Source: Symsagittifera roscoffensis
Taxonomy: Eukaryota > Xenacoelomorpha > Acoela > Convolutidae
Direction: 5' to 3'
NCBI RefSeq assembly: GCF_963678635.1
Contig: NC_087070.1
Span: 50,013,467-50,077,466 of the forward strand
DNA length: 64,000 nucleotides
The notes beneath the pieces were generated by a model that saw only the letters and a list, made by a program, of their open reading frames with translations, was not told the DNA's origin and made no database searches. Positions 12,426 to 21,862 of this stretch are shown here, one piece after another. The position numbers and the translations under genes are program-made. The stretch's first letter is position 1; each line of letters opens with the position of its first letter.

Positions 12426-15400
12426 ATGAGTCTAGACAAGTCAAGGATACCAAAACGAGGTAATAGCTCTAGGAAATTCATACCTGAAAAGCAAAGAAAA
12501 ACGATGACCGATCCTTTTGTGGATTGGATCAAGCGATCCCGGTCCGATAAAGAGGAGACGGTTTCAGGCAGAATGGTTGAAACGAGAATTCAGAAGACCT
12601 CAGAAGAGCGAAGAGAACTGTTAGAAGTGGAGGTCAATACGGACCATACCATGAACGACAACCAGGGAGTAAATGGACTGGAAGGGAGAGGCAGAAGGCT
12701 GGCGAGTGAATCTACTCCGGTAGAACAAGGCCACGATTTTGCCACTTCCACCGGGACATTGGATCGGGAAGAGATGTCGGAACTGTCCGACATCTCAACT
12801 GAAGTAGCGGCAACTAGAAGATCTCCGACAGACAACACTATGATGGCAAGCGGAACTGGGAAGCAAACAACGTCGTCATCGTTCTCAGAAAGAATGAAGA
12901 ACACCTTAGGAAACTTCTTTCCATTCAGCATGGGAGGAGGAGCAGGAAACGATGGTGAGTCCCAGGAGGATGAGGAAGATGAAGAAGAGCAAGGGGACTT
13001 TGGATCTCAAGTCAGCCTCAATAGTTCGATCCAGGAGAGTGAGGCACACGTCGGAAGAGAGACTGGAACCATGGACAAATTTGGTGTAGTGACAACGATA
13101 AGCAAGGAGGCAAACACACCGGGCCAGTCAAAGGACTTCGCGATTAGGACAAGTTCGGAGCCACAACCTGAAGAGAGTAGAACCAGAGGGCTAGGCAATG
13201 CGTTAATGGATCCAGAAATAAATAATGAAAAGACGTTGAAGCAGAGAGTCAAGGCCCGGATCTCGACAAGCACGAAGTTACCTGGGACCGACAGGGTTAC
13301 ACCGCCACTAGTGACGCCACTCGTGGATAACGGGGCAGCACTAGAGGAAGCCTTAAACAACATAGTGGGCAGTTTAGGAGAACAAAATGAACAGATGTCG
13401 ATAAGGATGAGTGAACTAGAAAGAGCAGTTCACATTGAAAGAGAAAGTCTGCGGGAAGAAATAAACCGCAACAGACAAGAAGTTGGCAGAAGCGAAAAAC
13501 ACTTGAAAGAAAGAACGGACGAACATATGACGAGGAACTTGTCGCGAATGACAAGAGAGGCGGAACAGAGGGAGTTACGCTTAAGAGCCGACATGGAGAA
13601 GTTAAGAATTCAGCAAGAGCAGTCTCTTGGGTCTCTTGACACAAAGATAGACGCGATGATGGAGAGGCGAACGCAGGCTATCATGGATAGGTTAGACGGG
13701 CTACTAAGCAGCAAGAGTGGACCAAAAGAAGGAGAGCCGAACTCGGGAGGTCCCAGCAGGGAACCGAGGGTGAACTTCAATGAACATCAAAGGAGGAAGA
13801 CATATGGATCCACTAGAGGCAGGGGCAGTTCATCAGGCTATGCCACAAGGGGTAATACAGCATGGGGCCCGAACAGTAGAGCAAATTCAACGGGAAACAG
13901 ACAGACCTCTGACGAACGACCGACGCAAGGCACACATTGGACTGTGAGAAGTGATTCCGGTAACAGAGGGCATGCAAGCCCGGGGAGGAGTTTTGTGGGC
14001 CAGGCGGGAAACACTCACGGCGATTCGGATTGCAGGGATGCACCGCATACAGAGCCTTTGACAAGGTGTGAGGACACTCAAGCGGGACACTCAAGGGATG
14101 CTACGGCAATGGCCACAGCATTTGAGCCCCTGAACAGGTCTTTGGAGACATTCCTGACGAGGTTATCTAGAACCAATGAACGCAGTGAGAAGTCCAGAAG
14201 AGTCTTTAAGAAGCCAAGATGCTACAAAGACGAATCTGATGGCTGTATTGATACCTGGATAGAGGTAATGAAGCTGCATTTCGAGGAAGAGGACTTGTCG
14301 GAGAGACAGGAATGCAGCGCGCTCACCAGCAACTTAGAAGGGACAGCCCTGAACTGTGTCATGGCCAAGAAACAGTATCAACGTGACACTGCTGAGAAAA
14401 TCTTCGAAATCTTGTTAAACCGTTTCGGATCAGGGGTGCAGGGGCACCAGGCGATGATGCGCTTCGAGAAACGGAGGCAACGAGAAGATGAAACAATAGA
14501 CAAGTTTCTCGATGATTTGGAAATGCTGAGAAGACGCAGCCAACCGGATGAGTCAAACCGAAGGATGAACCTGGCCGTAGCCTCAAAATTCATCGATGGT
14601 GTGAAAAGTGATGAACTTCGTACAATGCTAGCAACGCATTACACACCACTATCAACTAATGCGCCAACTCCGCAGGAGTTGAGGCTCAAATCAAAAGAGT
14701 ATCTTTTGTTGAAACCTCCTTCGAGATCTGGATATTACAAGAACAATTATGGAAATTTTAACAACGGACTAGCAAACCAAGGGAACAATTGGTACAAACC
14801 GAGGGATGATATGGACAAGAGACGTTCTTGTGCTAATTGCAGTTCAATAGACCATCATGTGTCAGCATGCCCAGCTTACAAACAAAGCATTACAAACTGC
14901 TTGCCCAGCTTACAAACAAATTGCGAAATTCAAATTGCGAAATTCGCAATTTGTTTGACATGCCCAGCTTACAAACAAATTGCGAAATTCGGCCCGAGGT
15001 GTTTCTTTTGTAATTTGGAAGGTCATTTTAAATCAGATTGTCCGCAATTCTGGGATGCAGTGGCAGACATCAAGCATCCAAGACATAAAGAAGCTTTGTC
15101 AGGAGTGAAAGCCAGCAAGGCTCGACTTTTGAGTGAAGCGGAGGCACGCAGAAAGGATAAACCTCAAGAGCTGGTAGCAAAGAAGATGCAAGCGGTAACA
15201 GAGGAAGCACGTGAACCGGAACCAGCAACTGCGGCCGATGAAGCACGTGAACCGGAACCAGCAACTGCGGCCGATGACTTCAAAATCGATTATAGGGCAG
15301 CTGCGAGGGATGCTATAAATAGAGTACAGCAGGAACTAGTGACGAAAGAGATTGAACAAAAGGTGAAACTCGAGCTGGAGAATGAAAAATTACAGGAGCA

Positions 15401-15548
15401 ACTGAACGCCTTCGAAGCAACGGAAGTTGAAGAGGCAAAAGCACCAAGCAGCTTGAGCATGAAGCTTAATGTGATCTCCGGTCAGAGGTTCGGCATGGCG
15501 CCGCAAGGAAGCAAGATACAATCGATAATCTCGGTGGCAGGGCATTAG
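12426..15548 (+). CDS. gag: Gag polyprotein (1,040 aa) with two CCHC zinc knuckles
   Basis: Structural protein that would form the particle and bind element RNA. Residues 1-310 are acidic and low in complexity. About 316-425 is a charged coiled coil. An SG/RG-rich linker follows. About 594-764 resembles the helical retrotransposon Gag capsid domain (WIEVMKLHF, a LEGTA-like turn, a RF..R segment). Two zinc knuckles of form CX2CX4HX4C follow: C802-C805-H810-C815 and C859-C862-H867-C872. The stretch between them is a recent-looking duplication. A 12-residue repeat (EAREPEPATAAD) occurs twice near 928-951. The frame ends at a TAG and is open beyond it into pol, so this is the upstream part of a gag-pol frame. 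At 1,040 residues it is about twice the usual Ty3 Gag length. The first ATG of the frame was used. Confidence 0.9.
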   Translation: MSLDKSRIPKRGNSSRKFIPEKQRKTMTDPFVDWIKRSRSDKEETVSGRMVETRIQKTSEERRELLEVEVNTDHTMNDNQGVNGLEGRGRRLASESTPVEQGHDFATSTGTLDREEMSELSDISTEVAATRRSPTDNTMMASGTGKQTTSSSFSERMKNTLGNFFPFSMGGGAGNDGESQEDEEDEEEQGDFGSQVSLNSSIQESEAHVGRETGTMDKFGVVTTISKEANTPGQSKDFAIRTSSEPQPEESRTRGLGNALMDPEINNEKTLKQRVKARISTSTKLPGTDRVTPPLVTPLVDNGAALEEALNNIVGSLGEQNEQMSIRMSELERAVHIERESLREEINRNRQEVGRSEKHLKERTDEHMTRNLSRMTREAEQRELRLRADMEKLRIQQEQSLGSLDTKIDAMMERRTQAIMDRLDGLLSSKSGPKEGEPNSGGPSREPRVNFNEHQRRKTYGSTRGRGSSSGYATRGNTAWGPNSRANSTGNRQTSDERPTQGTHWTVRSDSGNRGHASPGRSFVGQAGNTHGDSDCRDAPHTEPLTRCEDTQAGHSRDATAMATAFEPLNRSLETFLTRLSRTNERSEKSRRVFKKPRCYKDESDGCIDTWIEVMKLHFEEEDLSERQECSALTSNLEGTALNCVMAKKQYQRDTAEKIFEILLNRFGSGVQGHQAMMRFEKRRQREDETIDKFLDDLEMLRRRSQPDESNRRMNLAVASKFIDGVKSDELRTMLATHYTPLSTNAPTPQELRLKSKEYLLLKPPSRSGYYKNNYGNFNNGLANQGNNWYKPRDDMDKRRSCANCSSIDHHVSACPAYKQSITNCLPSLQTNCEIQIAKFAICLTCPAYKQIAKFGPRCFFCNLEGHFKSDCPQFWDAVADIKHPRHKEALSGVKASKARLLSEAEARRKDKPQELVAKKMQAVTEEAREPEPATAADEAREPEPATAADDFKIDYRAAARDAINRVQQELVTKEIEQKVKLELENEKLQEQLNAFEATEVEEAKAPSSLSMKLNVISGQRFGMAPQGSKIQSIISVAGH
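14866..14996 (+). repeat. duplication and palindrome between the Gag zinc knuckles
   Basis: The phrase CCAGCTTACAAACAAA occurs three times (near 14870, 14907 and 14966). Between copies two and three lies a near-perfect palindrome, CAAATTGCGAA / TTCGCAATTTG, with 11-bp arms around one base. The frame stays open, so Gag gains about 30 residues. The pattern suggests a template-switching or repair event specific to this copy. Confidence 0.75.
15546..15548 (+). promoter_or_regulatory. gag-pol boundary UAG in frame
   Basis: The codon after GGG CAT is TAG, followed by GTA ATC, and the pol frame continues without shift. In the minus-strand relative (near 50340) the aligned position is a glutamate codon and gag runs directly into pol. 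The UAG may be a readthrough stop, as in gammaretroviruses, or a point mutation in this copy. Confidence 0.6.
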
Positions 15549-18263
15549 GTAATCAGAAATCTGAGTGAACCGTCTGAGTTCACTCTGATGCATTTGGACA
15601 CATATGCAGACTATCTGAGGCAGATGGAGCCACGCACCGAGTCGAGGGCTGTGAGGGCACTACTAACGACGGGTGGCCCTCGCACGAAAAAACTTCATGG
15701 ACGCTACCTAGAAGTCTATGGGCCGTATCAAGTGATGCTGAACGTGGATGGGATCAGTATCTACACCAGGACTTATGTAACAACAGATGATGACCAAATA
15801 GGGCAGATCTATTTGGGAGAAGAGGAACTCAAGGTCCGCAGGATAGGCCATGACGCCATGATGGAACAAGACGCAGTACACATTGGATATGAAGCAGATG
15901 TGACAGCACATCTGCTCGACACCAACGGAACAAAAATCGGAGTCACAGGGCTTCTGGACACAGGAGCGGTCGTGAGTGTGATGCCGATAAAAACTTGGGA
16001 AAGAATGGGCTTCACGCGGGAAGATCTGATTCCAACAAATCTCCGACTGGCTGCAGCCAATCGAGGAGCTATCTACGTAGCCGGAAGAACACCAATAACG
16101 GTCCTCCACATGGGAGGACGGGATCTTTGGATGAGCTTCCTGGTGGTAGAGAATCTGGACGATGCCGACCAATTCATCTTGGGCAGAGATTTTGTCAGGA
16201 ATTTTGACGTGATGATTGACTTGAACAACGGTCTAATACGGATTAGAAACCCGGACCGAAAGTATGTTAAGAGACCAATTAATAGGATAATAACAGACGA
16301 AAGCAAGGTACCAATTTTTTTGGATAGGAAAGTAAAATTACAACCAGGACAAGCTGTAGTAGCAATTTTTAGAATGAGAAATTTAAATTCGTTGAGTGAT
16401 AGTAAACAGGTTTGCTTGGTACCGAATCCAAATAGTCAGAGTTCGGTGATTTTAGGCCGGAGCTTCTCGGTAACGCGAAACGGACTGTGTGTCAGTGTGT
16501 TGTTGAACACACTGGACACCACGGTTTCAATCCAGCGTGGAAAGAAGCTTGGCTACGCTTTGCCGATGAGGACCGACTATGAGGAGACAGAAAACTTGAA
16601 GAAATATAGTGTGAAAGACTGTCCTTATCATGCAAATAAAGATAAAATTTTAAAGAGAATTAATGAATTAAAATCTATTCATAAATTGTTTTCAATTAAA
16701 TCCGAAACGGACGACGGCTTATCAAGCTGCTCGAATTTTCCGGAACGCCCCTCGTCATATGAACTAGACTCTGACAAACCGGTTTTGCCAGAAATAGAAC
16801 ATTTAAAAGGGAAAATATGTGAGGGAGATTTTGAAAAATTGCGGGACCTCCTAAATCGGAACGCCGAGGTATTTTCAAAACATAAAGCGGACATCGGTTG
16901 CTGTAACTTCGTCGAACACGAAATCGAACTAGAAGAGGGCGCCGTTCCCCATAGGGAAGGCGCAAGGCGAATGACGCCACATAAGTCGGAAGCGTGCCGA
17001 GCGGAAATAGAAATGTTGCTTGAATACGACATGATAGAACCCTCGAAATCGCCATGGGCTTGCGGAGTAGTAATGGCGAAAAAGAAAGGGGGGCAGCTTA
17101 GATTTTGTTGCGACTTTCGTTACTTGAACGCGGTAACGATAAAAGATGCGTACCCGATTCCGCGAATAGACGAGAGCCTATCTAAACTCGGTGATGCCAA
17201 GTTCTTCACCACATTGGACTTAGGTTCTGCCTTCTGGCAGGTTCCTTTGCGGAAAAAGGATAGTGAAAAAACCGGTTTCGCGTGCCAATTGGGGTTGTAC
17301 CAGTGGAAGAGGATGCCCTTCGGCTTGTGCAATGCAACAGCAACCTTTCAAAGGCTGATGGCTCAGGCTTTGACAGGAGTGACCAAAAAGTACGGGAATC
17401 TCTTGATGTGCTACGTGGATGACGTAGTCATAGCGACACCGACCCTGAAGGATCACATTGACCGGCTCGATGAGGTCTTCGGATGTATGAAAAGAGCAGG
17501 CTTGAAATGCAAACCATCGAAATGTGAAATCCTTAGGGATTCGATCAAGTACCTGGGAAGAATGGTGGACAGGCATGGTGTGAGGCCAGATCCGGAAGCA
17601 GTAGAGGCTGTGCTGACATGGAAGGCTCCGAGGACGGACACACAGCTAATGAGCTTCCTGGGGTTTGCCAATTATTACCGTGAATTCATTAAAGGATATG
17701 CGGATAAGGTGTACCCGATGCAGAAGCTGATGCGCAACAAAGGGAAAAAGTTCGAATGGAACGATGAGGCACAGGTTGCTTTCGAGAACATAAAGCGGGA
17801 ACTGTGCGAAGTGCCAGTGCTGGGCATGCCTACAGAAAAGGGCATGTATGTTCTCGACACAGACGCATCGGTGGTGGCCATCTCAGGAATCTTGCATCAA
17901 GAGCAAGAATGGAACGGAAGAACGGTTCTCCGTCCCATTGCATACGGCAGCAAGGTCTTGAGTGACACAGAGATGAAATATGGCGCACCGAAAGCAGAAA
18001 TGTTTGCAGTAGTCACCTTCGTGGAAAAGTACCGTGCATACTTGGGGAGCGCTCCCTTCAAGTTACGCGTGGACAACAGAGCGTTATCCTGGTTGAAGAC
18101 CTACTCGATGGATCAGAGTTATATTGGTAGATGGATAGTAAGATTGGATGGCTACCATATGATAATCGAACATAGGATAAACACCAGAATGCTGACAGCC
18201 TCAGCAAGAAAACTGAGTTCTATGAAAGATTGGAGCAGAAGCAGGCCAATCAGGCGGAAATAA
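15549..18263 (+). CDS. pol: Pol part 1: aspartic protease, reverse transcriptase, RNase H
   Basis: Same frame as gag, separated only by the TAG at 15546; the first downstream ATG is at 15588 (residue 1, 891 aa). Protease: LLDTGA with catalytic Asp124 and the ILGRDF motif at 197-202. Reverse transcriptase: LDLGSAFWQVPL (Asp544), FGLCNATATFQRLM and the YVDD box at 609-612, all Ty3-like. A tether region leads to RNase H, with DTDAS (Asp759), an AEM glutamate and RVDNRALSWL. The final 25 residues of this frame lose similarity: the expected end of the RNase H region is found in the -1 frame from about 18188, continuing into the next ORF. The enzyme would copy element RNA into DNA in the particle. 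Catalytic residues are intact. Confidence 0.93.
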   Translation, partial: VIRNLSEPSEFTLMHLDTYADYLRQMEPRTESRAVRALLTTGGPRTKKLHGRYLEVYGPYQVMLNVDGISIYTRTYVTTDDDQIGQIYLGEEELKVRRIGHDAMMEQDAVHIGYEADVTAHLLDTNGTKIGVTGLLDTGAVVSVMPIKTWERMGFTREDLIPTNLRLAAANRGAIYVAGRTPITVLHMGGRDLWMSFLVVENLDDADQFILGRDFVRNFDVMIDLNNGLIRIRNPDRKYVKRPINRIITDESKVPIFLDRKVKLQPGQAVVAIFRMRNLNSLSDSKQVCLVPNPNSQSSVILGRSFSVTRNGLCVSVLLNTLDTTVSIQRGKKLGYALPMRTDYEETENLKKYSVKDCPYHANKDKILKRINELKSIHKLFSIKSETDDGLSSCSNFPERPSSYELDSDKPVLPEIEHLKGKICEGDFEKLRDLLNRNAEVFSKHKADIGCCNFVEHEIELEEGAVPHREGARRMTPHKSEACRAEIEMLLEYDMIEPSKSPWACGVVMAKKKGGQLRFCCDFRYLNAVTIKDAYPIPRIDESLSKLGDAKFFTTLDLGSAFWQVPLRKKDSEKTGFACQLGLYQWKRMPFGLCNATATFQRLMAQALTGVTKKYGNLLMCYVDDVVIATPTLKDHIDRLDEVFGCMKRAGLKCKPSKCEILRDSIKYLGRMVDRHGVRPDPEAVEAVLTWKAPRTDTQLMSFLGFANYYREFIKGYADKVYPMQKLMRNKGKKFEWNDEAQVAFENIKRELCEVPVLGMPTEKGMYVLDTDASVVAISGILHQEQEWNGRTVLRPIAYGSKVLSDTEMKYGAPKAEMFAVVTFVEKYRAYLGSAPFKLRVDNRALSWLKTYSMDQSYIGRWIVRLDGYHMIIEHRINTRMLTASARKLSSMKDWSRSRPIRRK
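18188..18263 (+). other. -1 frame change between RNase H and integrase ORF
   Basis: The upstream frame remains open to 18263 but stops resembling RNase H at about 18188, where the -1 frame takes up the expected sequence and runs unbroken into the integrase ORF. No classical X XXY YYZ slippery heptamer is visible at the switch. A single-base deletion in the AGAATG stretch of this copy explains it as well as programmed frameshifting does. Confidence 0.6.
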
Positions 18264-21200
18264 AGGAGGGATTCTCGTTTTTGGACAAAGAAACTTATGA
18301 AACGCTTCCCTTAACGAGATGGTTGGATAAATCAGGACATCCAATTCCAGGGCACCCTGAGTTACCTGTAGAGAAAGCAGCCGAGATAAAGATCCTGTCC
18401 AAGGAGGATCCGGTCCCCTTGGACTTGTTGCTGCGCTCGAACCTGGTCCAGCAAGAACTCTCTCGCATGAATATAAACAGCCTCTCATTATTGGATAAAA
18501 CGGTGCAAGTCACACCACAAGTAATGCGGATGCTGGGTGGATTGTTAGAAAGAGAAGTGACCAGAGATGACCCCGAGTGGACAGCAGCAGTGGCATCGCT
18601 AACAGTCAGTGAGAAGGTGAAGATCATGCCGTCCAGACGACAGCACGAAGAGAACGAAAGGGATTGTAGGACAATAGTTCAGCAACTAGTATCTTCAATA
18701 CCCCAGGAGATTTTAACAAGTACTTCTTACGGACAGAAAGAACAGGGGAGCAGCAAGCGAAAGAAAACCGTCACCTTTGTGGACCGGGATAAAGAGGGTG
18801 AAGTTGTAGAACAAAATCTGCCGCAAGACTATTTGTCCGGGGAGAAGGATGAGGAGAAGAACCAGCAATCACAAGATCAACACCCGGGACAAGGAAATTT
18901 GTCCGGGGAGTCTGAGATAAACGAGGAAATTCCTGATGAGAGACAGGACCCAGAGAACAAGGTTTTGTCCGGGGAGTTCAAGTGGATGCGAAGAAAGCGC
19001 AGACATGATCTGGAGGAGCGTGCAGTCTCCAGCACAACCTCTTCGACGGATGATGCTTCCCGAAACTCAGGAATGGACACCTATTCAGACAGGAACTCGA
19101 GTTCGGGATCCGAACTGTCAGAACTGGCGATACACACGCTACTAGTGGAAACTCGGGCGAGAGACCTGGACAGAGAGGTGTACCAGGATCCTGACAGTGA
19201 TCGCTACCTAATACCAAGCGAAAGAGTCTTTGACAACGCAGCGGATGACTTAGAAACGATAGCGGTATCGAAACGTTCGATAAGCCTGTTGCCGCAGAAA
19301 GAGGTAGTCAGGACTGATCTTCAGCCGTTTCAGCAAGAAACACAACCGTTGGCGAAGATTTGGTGCGTTAAGATGGAAGAAAACACACATCAGCCCAACG
19401 AGCTGAATAGTCAGATGAGAGTCATGAAGACGTACTTGACGGCGAGATACAGACTCTCGGACCTTCTAAGGGCGCAGAGAAATGATCGCATGACAAGCAA
19501 CCTAAAAAGGTGGATAGAAAACGGTGCACCTGACAAAGGTGACCTAGAAGAAGATAGCTATAGGATCCTGAGACAATACTTCATGCAGAAGGAGGGGAGA
19601 TTATATCTGAACAAGGACGGGATCGTGGCTTGCAGGAGAAGAGAAGAAGACAAAATCTTATACAAATATAACGCGATAGTGTTCCCGCAACTCTATCAGA
19701 CAGAACTATTATTCAGGTCGCATGATCAGATGGGCCATCAAGGGATGGACAAAGTGTATCAGAGGATCCTGAAGCGCTTTGAGTGGCCTGGAATGAAAAA
19801 GGCATGTGAGAAATGGGTAACAGCGTGCCTGTCATGCCAACAGGTCAAGGATCCGAGGAAATTACGATTTCCTTTACAATCGATTGAGTCGTCTGAATTC
19901 AACGAGGTGGTGCAGATAGATCACCAAAAGATATGCATGACAGACAGCGGTTATAACCAAGTCTTGGTCATGATAGATCACTTCACGAAGTATGCAGAGG
20001 CCGTGCCCTGCATAACAGCCTCGGCGGAAGAGACATGCGACCACCTGATCAACACGTGGATAGCAAGACATGGTTGTCCAATGACGTTTCAATCGGATAA
20101 TGGTACAGCTTTCGTAGGAGAGCTTACGAAAGAGCTTATGAGACGCTCACAGGTCGCTCAGGCTCACTCCACGACATACCACCCTCAAACGAATGGCTTA
20201 GTGGAAAGACAGAATAGGACGTTAGTGTCGATGCTGAGGGTATATTGTTCCAGGTACATGACCGATTGGGACAGATACCTTCCACAGGTGATGGGAGCTT
20301 ATAATAGCACGCAACACTCCACCACTGGGGTCAGTCCACACATGATGCTGACGGGGCACGAGAAGTCTTCACCCTTGACATTCTTCTACCCAGAGTATGA
20401 GGGGAAGAAAACATCTCCACAGGTTTACGTAAGGGATGTGATCAGACGTCAACAGGAGTTGAACGATCTGTGCAGACGAAATACTCAGCAAGCACAGGCA
20501 AGGCAGAGGAAAAGATTCGACAAGAAAGCAGCTGGTGCAAAGGCCTACTCGGTGGGAGACTACGTATGGGTATTTCAGAACGTTATACCACCGAAAGGAA
20601 CAAAGAAGCTTCTAAAAAAGTGGAGGGGACCCTTCATGATTACGGAGGTGCACCAGGAGGGACGTTTTTATAGACTGAGTACTGGCCGAGCCGCCCACTA
20701 CGAGAACATCAAGCCACACAATCCATCGACAGAAGACTGGTGTATACCTGCAGACATGGAAGAAGGGGATTATCTAATGATGGACCCTGCTTGTGAGGTC
20801 AATGAAAAAGGCACCAGGGAGAAGAACAATGGAAACGAAGTCGTAGAGGAAGGCACGGATACACCATTGGACCTGGATCCAAACGAACAGATCGAAGCGG
20901 ACGATGAAACCTTGCCCTACGCAGAGGAAGATTGGCAGGATTCCGAACAGACAGAGGTTCCCAAGAACATGGAACCAGATCTTCCGTTCACGATGCAGAC
21001 TCGTCAGAAAGACGGGACGAGACCAAGAAAGAAATACAATCCTTACGGTGACGAAATGACATCAGACCCTAAAAAGACCAGCGTTACGATTCAAGACGTA
21101 GATCGTGAAAGCGCGAAATACATTAAGACCGAACGAGATGATCCTTCCTGGGCTGCCCAGGAAGGACAACCTCTCATTCCAGCTTCTAACCTTGACTTGA

Positions 21201-21862
21201 TATCCGGTATGCGATCGACAGGGACGCCGATGGATATTTTTGTCCGGGGAGTGGGGGTAGGACTTACCCACACTGAAAACCTGATAATAAAAAAATTGAG
21301 AATAGCAAGAGAAACAGGAGAGTTAGAAGCAGAAACAGGCGAAGAACCTAAGAAACCTGACATAGGCAGGGTAGTTGAGTCATATTTTAACTTACCAAAT
21401 GAATATTCGAGTAACATAATACTAACAGACAGTGATTTCATACTCACAAACAGAACATGTGCGATAGCAATCACCGCAGACATGAGTTTTAGGACAGCGT
21501 TAGCGGCAGATTTTAAGAGAGAATACAAAAACGTGGAATTCCTTTGGAAGCAAAGACCAGGGATAGGGGGCGTAGCAGCCTTACCTCCGGCGGTGTCGCA
21601 GATACCGGGAAAGTACTTATGCTTCTTGGTAACGAGGGCGACAGAGAAGCAGCACGTGGACCCAGAAAACCTAGTCTTGTCTTTGACGAGGCTGAGGGAC
21701 TTCCTTGTGGAAATGGACGTGAAGGAGCTCTCGCTTCCAGTGTACGATCCAAACAGAGGAAGACTGCATCCTCGGGAATTGTACGCGCTTGTACACGTGA
21801 TATTCTCTGATACAAACATACAAGTATATCTACATAAGAAATATTACTTAAGTATAGGCTGA
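18230..21862 (+). CDS. pol: Pol part 2: integrase with C-terminal macro-like domain (1,210 aa)
   Basis: Residues 1-480 are a charged, low-similarity region linking RNase H to integrase; it contains 22-residue repeats around LSGE (201-250). Integrase zinc finger: H498, H503, C533, C536 (HX4H-X29-CX2C). Catalytic core: Asp564 (QIDHQK), Asp623 (FQSDNG) and Glu659 (GLVERQN), a D,D35E spacing, with HPQTNG. A GPF module (KWRGPFMI, near 798) follows, typical of Ty3 integrases. About 1062-1207 resembles TARG1/OARD1-type macrodomains: TADMSFRTALAADFK, a GGVAALP turn, KYLCFLVT, a helix ending TRLRDFL and ELSLPVYDPNRGRL. The glycine loop that carries the catalytic Asp in TARG1 is replaced. The start is arbitrary because the frame is entered from upstream. 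Confidence 0.9.
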   Translation: MEQKQANQAEIKEGFSFLDKETYETLPLTRWLDKSGHPIPGHPELPVEKAAEIKILSKEDPVPLDLLLRSNLVQQELSRMNINSLSLLDKTVQVTPQVMRMLGGLLEREVTRDDPEWTAAVASLTVSEKVKIMPSRRQHEENERDCRTIVQQLVSSIPQEILTSTSYGQKEQGSSKRKKTVTFVDRDKEGEVVEQNLPQDYLSGEKDEEKNQQSQDQHPGQGNLSGESEINEEIPDERQDPENKVLSGEFKWMRRKRRHDLEERAVSSTTSSTDDASRNSGMDTYSDRNSSSGSELSELAIHTLLVETRARDLDREVYQDPDSDRYLIPSERVFDNAADDLETIAVSKRSISLLPQKEVVRTDLQPFQQETQPLAKIWCVKMEENTHQPNELNSQMRVMKTYLTARYRLSDLLRAQRNDRMTSNLKRWIENGAPDKGDLEEDSYRILRQYFMQKEGRLYLNKDGIVACRRREEDKILYKYNAIVFPQLYQTELLFRSHDQMGHQGMDKVYQRILKRFEWPGMKKACEKWVTACLSCQQVKDPRKLRFPLQSIESSEFNEVVQIDHQKICMTDSGYNQVLVMIDHFTKYAEAVPCITASAEETCDHLINTWIARHGCPMTFQSDNGTAFVGELTKELMRRSQVAQAHSTTYHPQTNGLVERQNRTLVSMLRVYCSRYMTDWDRYLPQVMGAYNSTQHSTTGVSPHMMLTGHEKSSPLTFFYPEYEGKKTSPQVYVRDVIRRQQELNDLCRRNTQQAQARQRKRFDKKAAGAKAYSVGDYVWVFQNVIPPKGTKKLLKKWRGPFMITEVHQEGRFYRLSTGRAAHYENIKPHNPSTEDWCIPADMEEGDYLMMDPACEVNEKGTREKNNGNEVVEEGTDTPLDLDPNEQIEADDETLPYAEEDWQDSEQTEVPKNMEPDLPFTMQTRQKDGTRPRKKYNPYGDEMTSDPKKTSVTIQDVDRESAKYIKTERDDPSWAAQEGQPLIPASNLDLISGMRSTGTPMDIFVRGVGVGLTHTENLIIKKLRIARETGELEAETGEEPKKPDIGRVVESYFNLPNEYSSNIILTDSDFILTNRTCAIAITADMSFRTALAADFKREYKNVEFLWKQRPGIGGVAALPPAVSQIPGKYLCFLVTRATEKQHVDPENLVLSLTRLRDFLVEMDVKELSLPVYDPNRGRLHPRELYALVHVIFSDTNIQVYLHKKYYLSIG
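18833..18976 (+). repeat. three 66-bp-spaced TTGTCCGGGGAG repeats
   Basis: Identical 12-mers start at 18833, 18899 and 18965, exactly 66 bases (22 codons) apart, each encoding LSGE. Eleven of the twelve bases are the same as the polypurine tract context at the 3' LTR (TGTCCGGGGAG, 32008-32018). A fourth copy at 21240 is in another reading frame. Confidence 0.85.
21240..21251 (+). promoter_or_regulatory. internal polypurine-tract-like site
   Basis: TTGTCCGGGGAG followed by TGGGGGTAGG, encoding FVRGV, so the protein sequence does not explain its match to the LSGE repeats. The same DNA is kept in the minus-strand relative's fragments near 54645 and 56757. It could act as an internal plus-strand primer, like the central polypurine tract of lentiviruses. 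Confidence 0.5.
21413..21850 (+). other. macro-like (ADP-ribose-binding fold) domain
   Basis: Domain call within the integrase ORF, residues about 1062-1207. Order and spacing follow the TARG1/OARD1 family: a DSDF start, a buried strand then ADM(S/G)...ALAADFK, a V-rich strand, GGVAALPP, GKYLCFLVTR, a central helix, ELSLPVY, and a final strand before the stop. Known members bind ADP-ribose and some remove it from proteins. The segment aligned with the catalytic loop reads DPNRGRL; minus-strand relatives have NPNWGRL, so the altered loop is a family trait. It may bind ligand without catalysis. Recognition is by eye. Confidence 0.68.
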
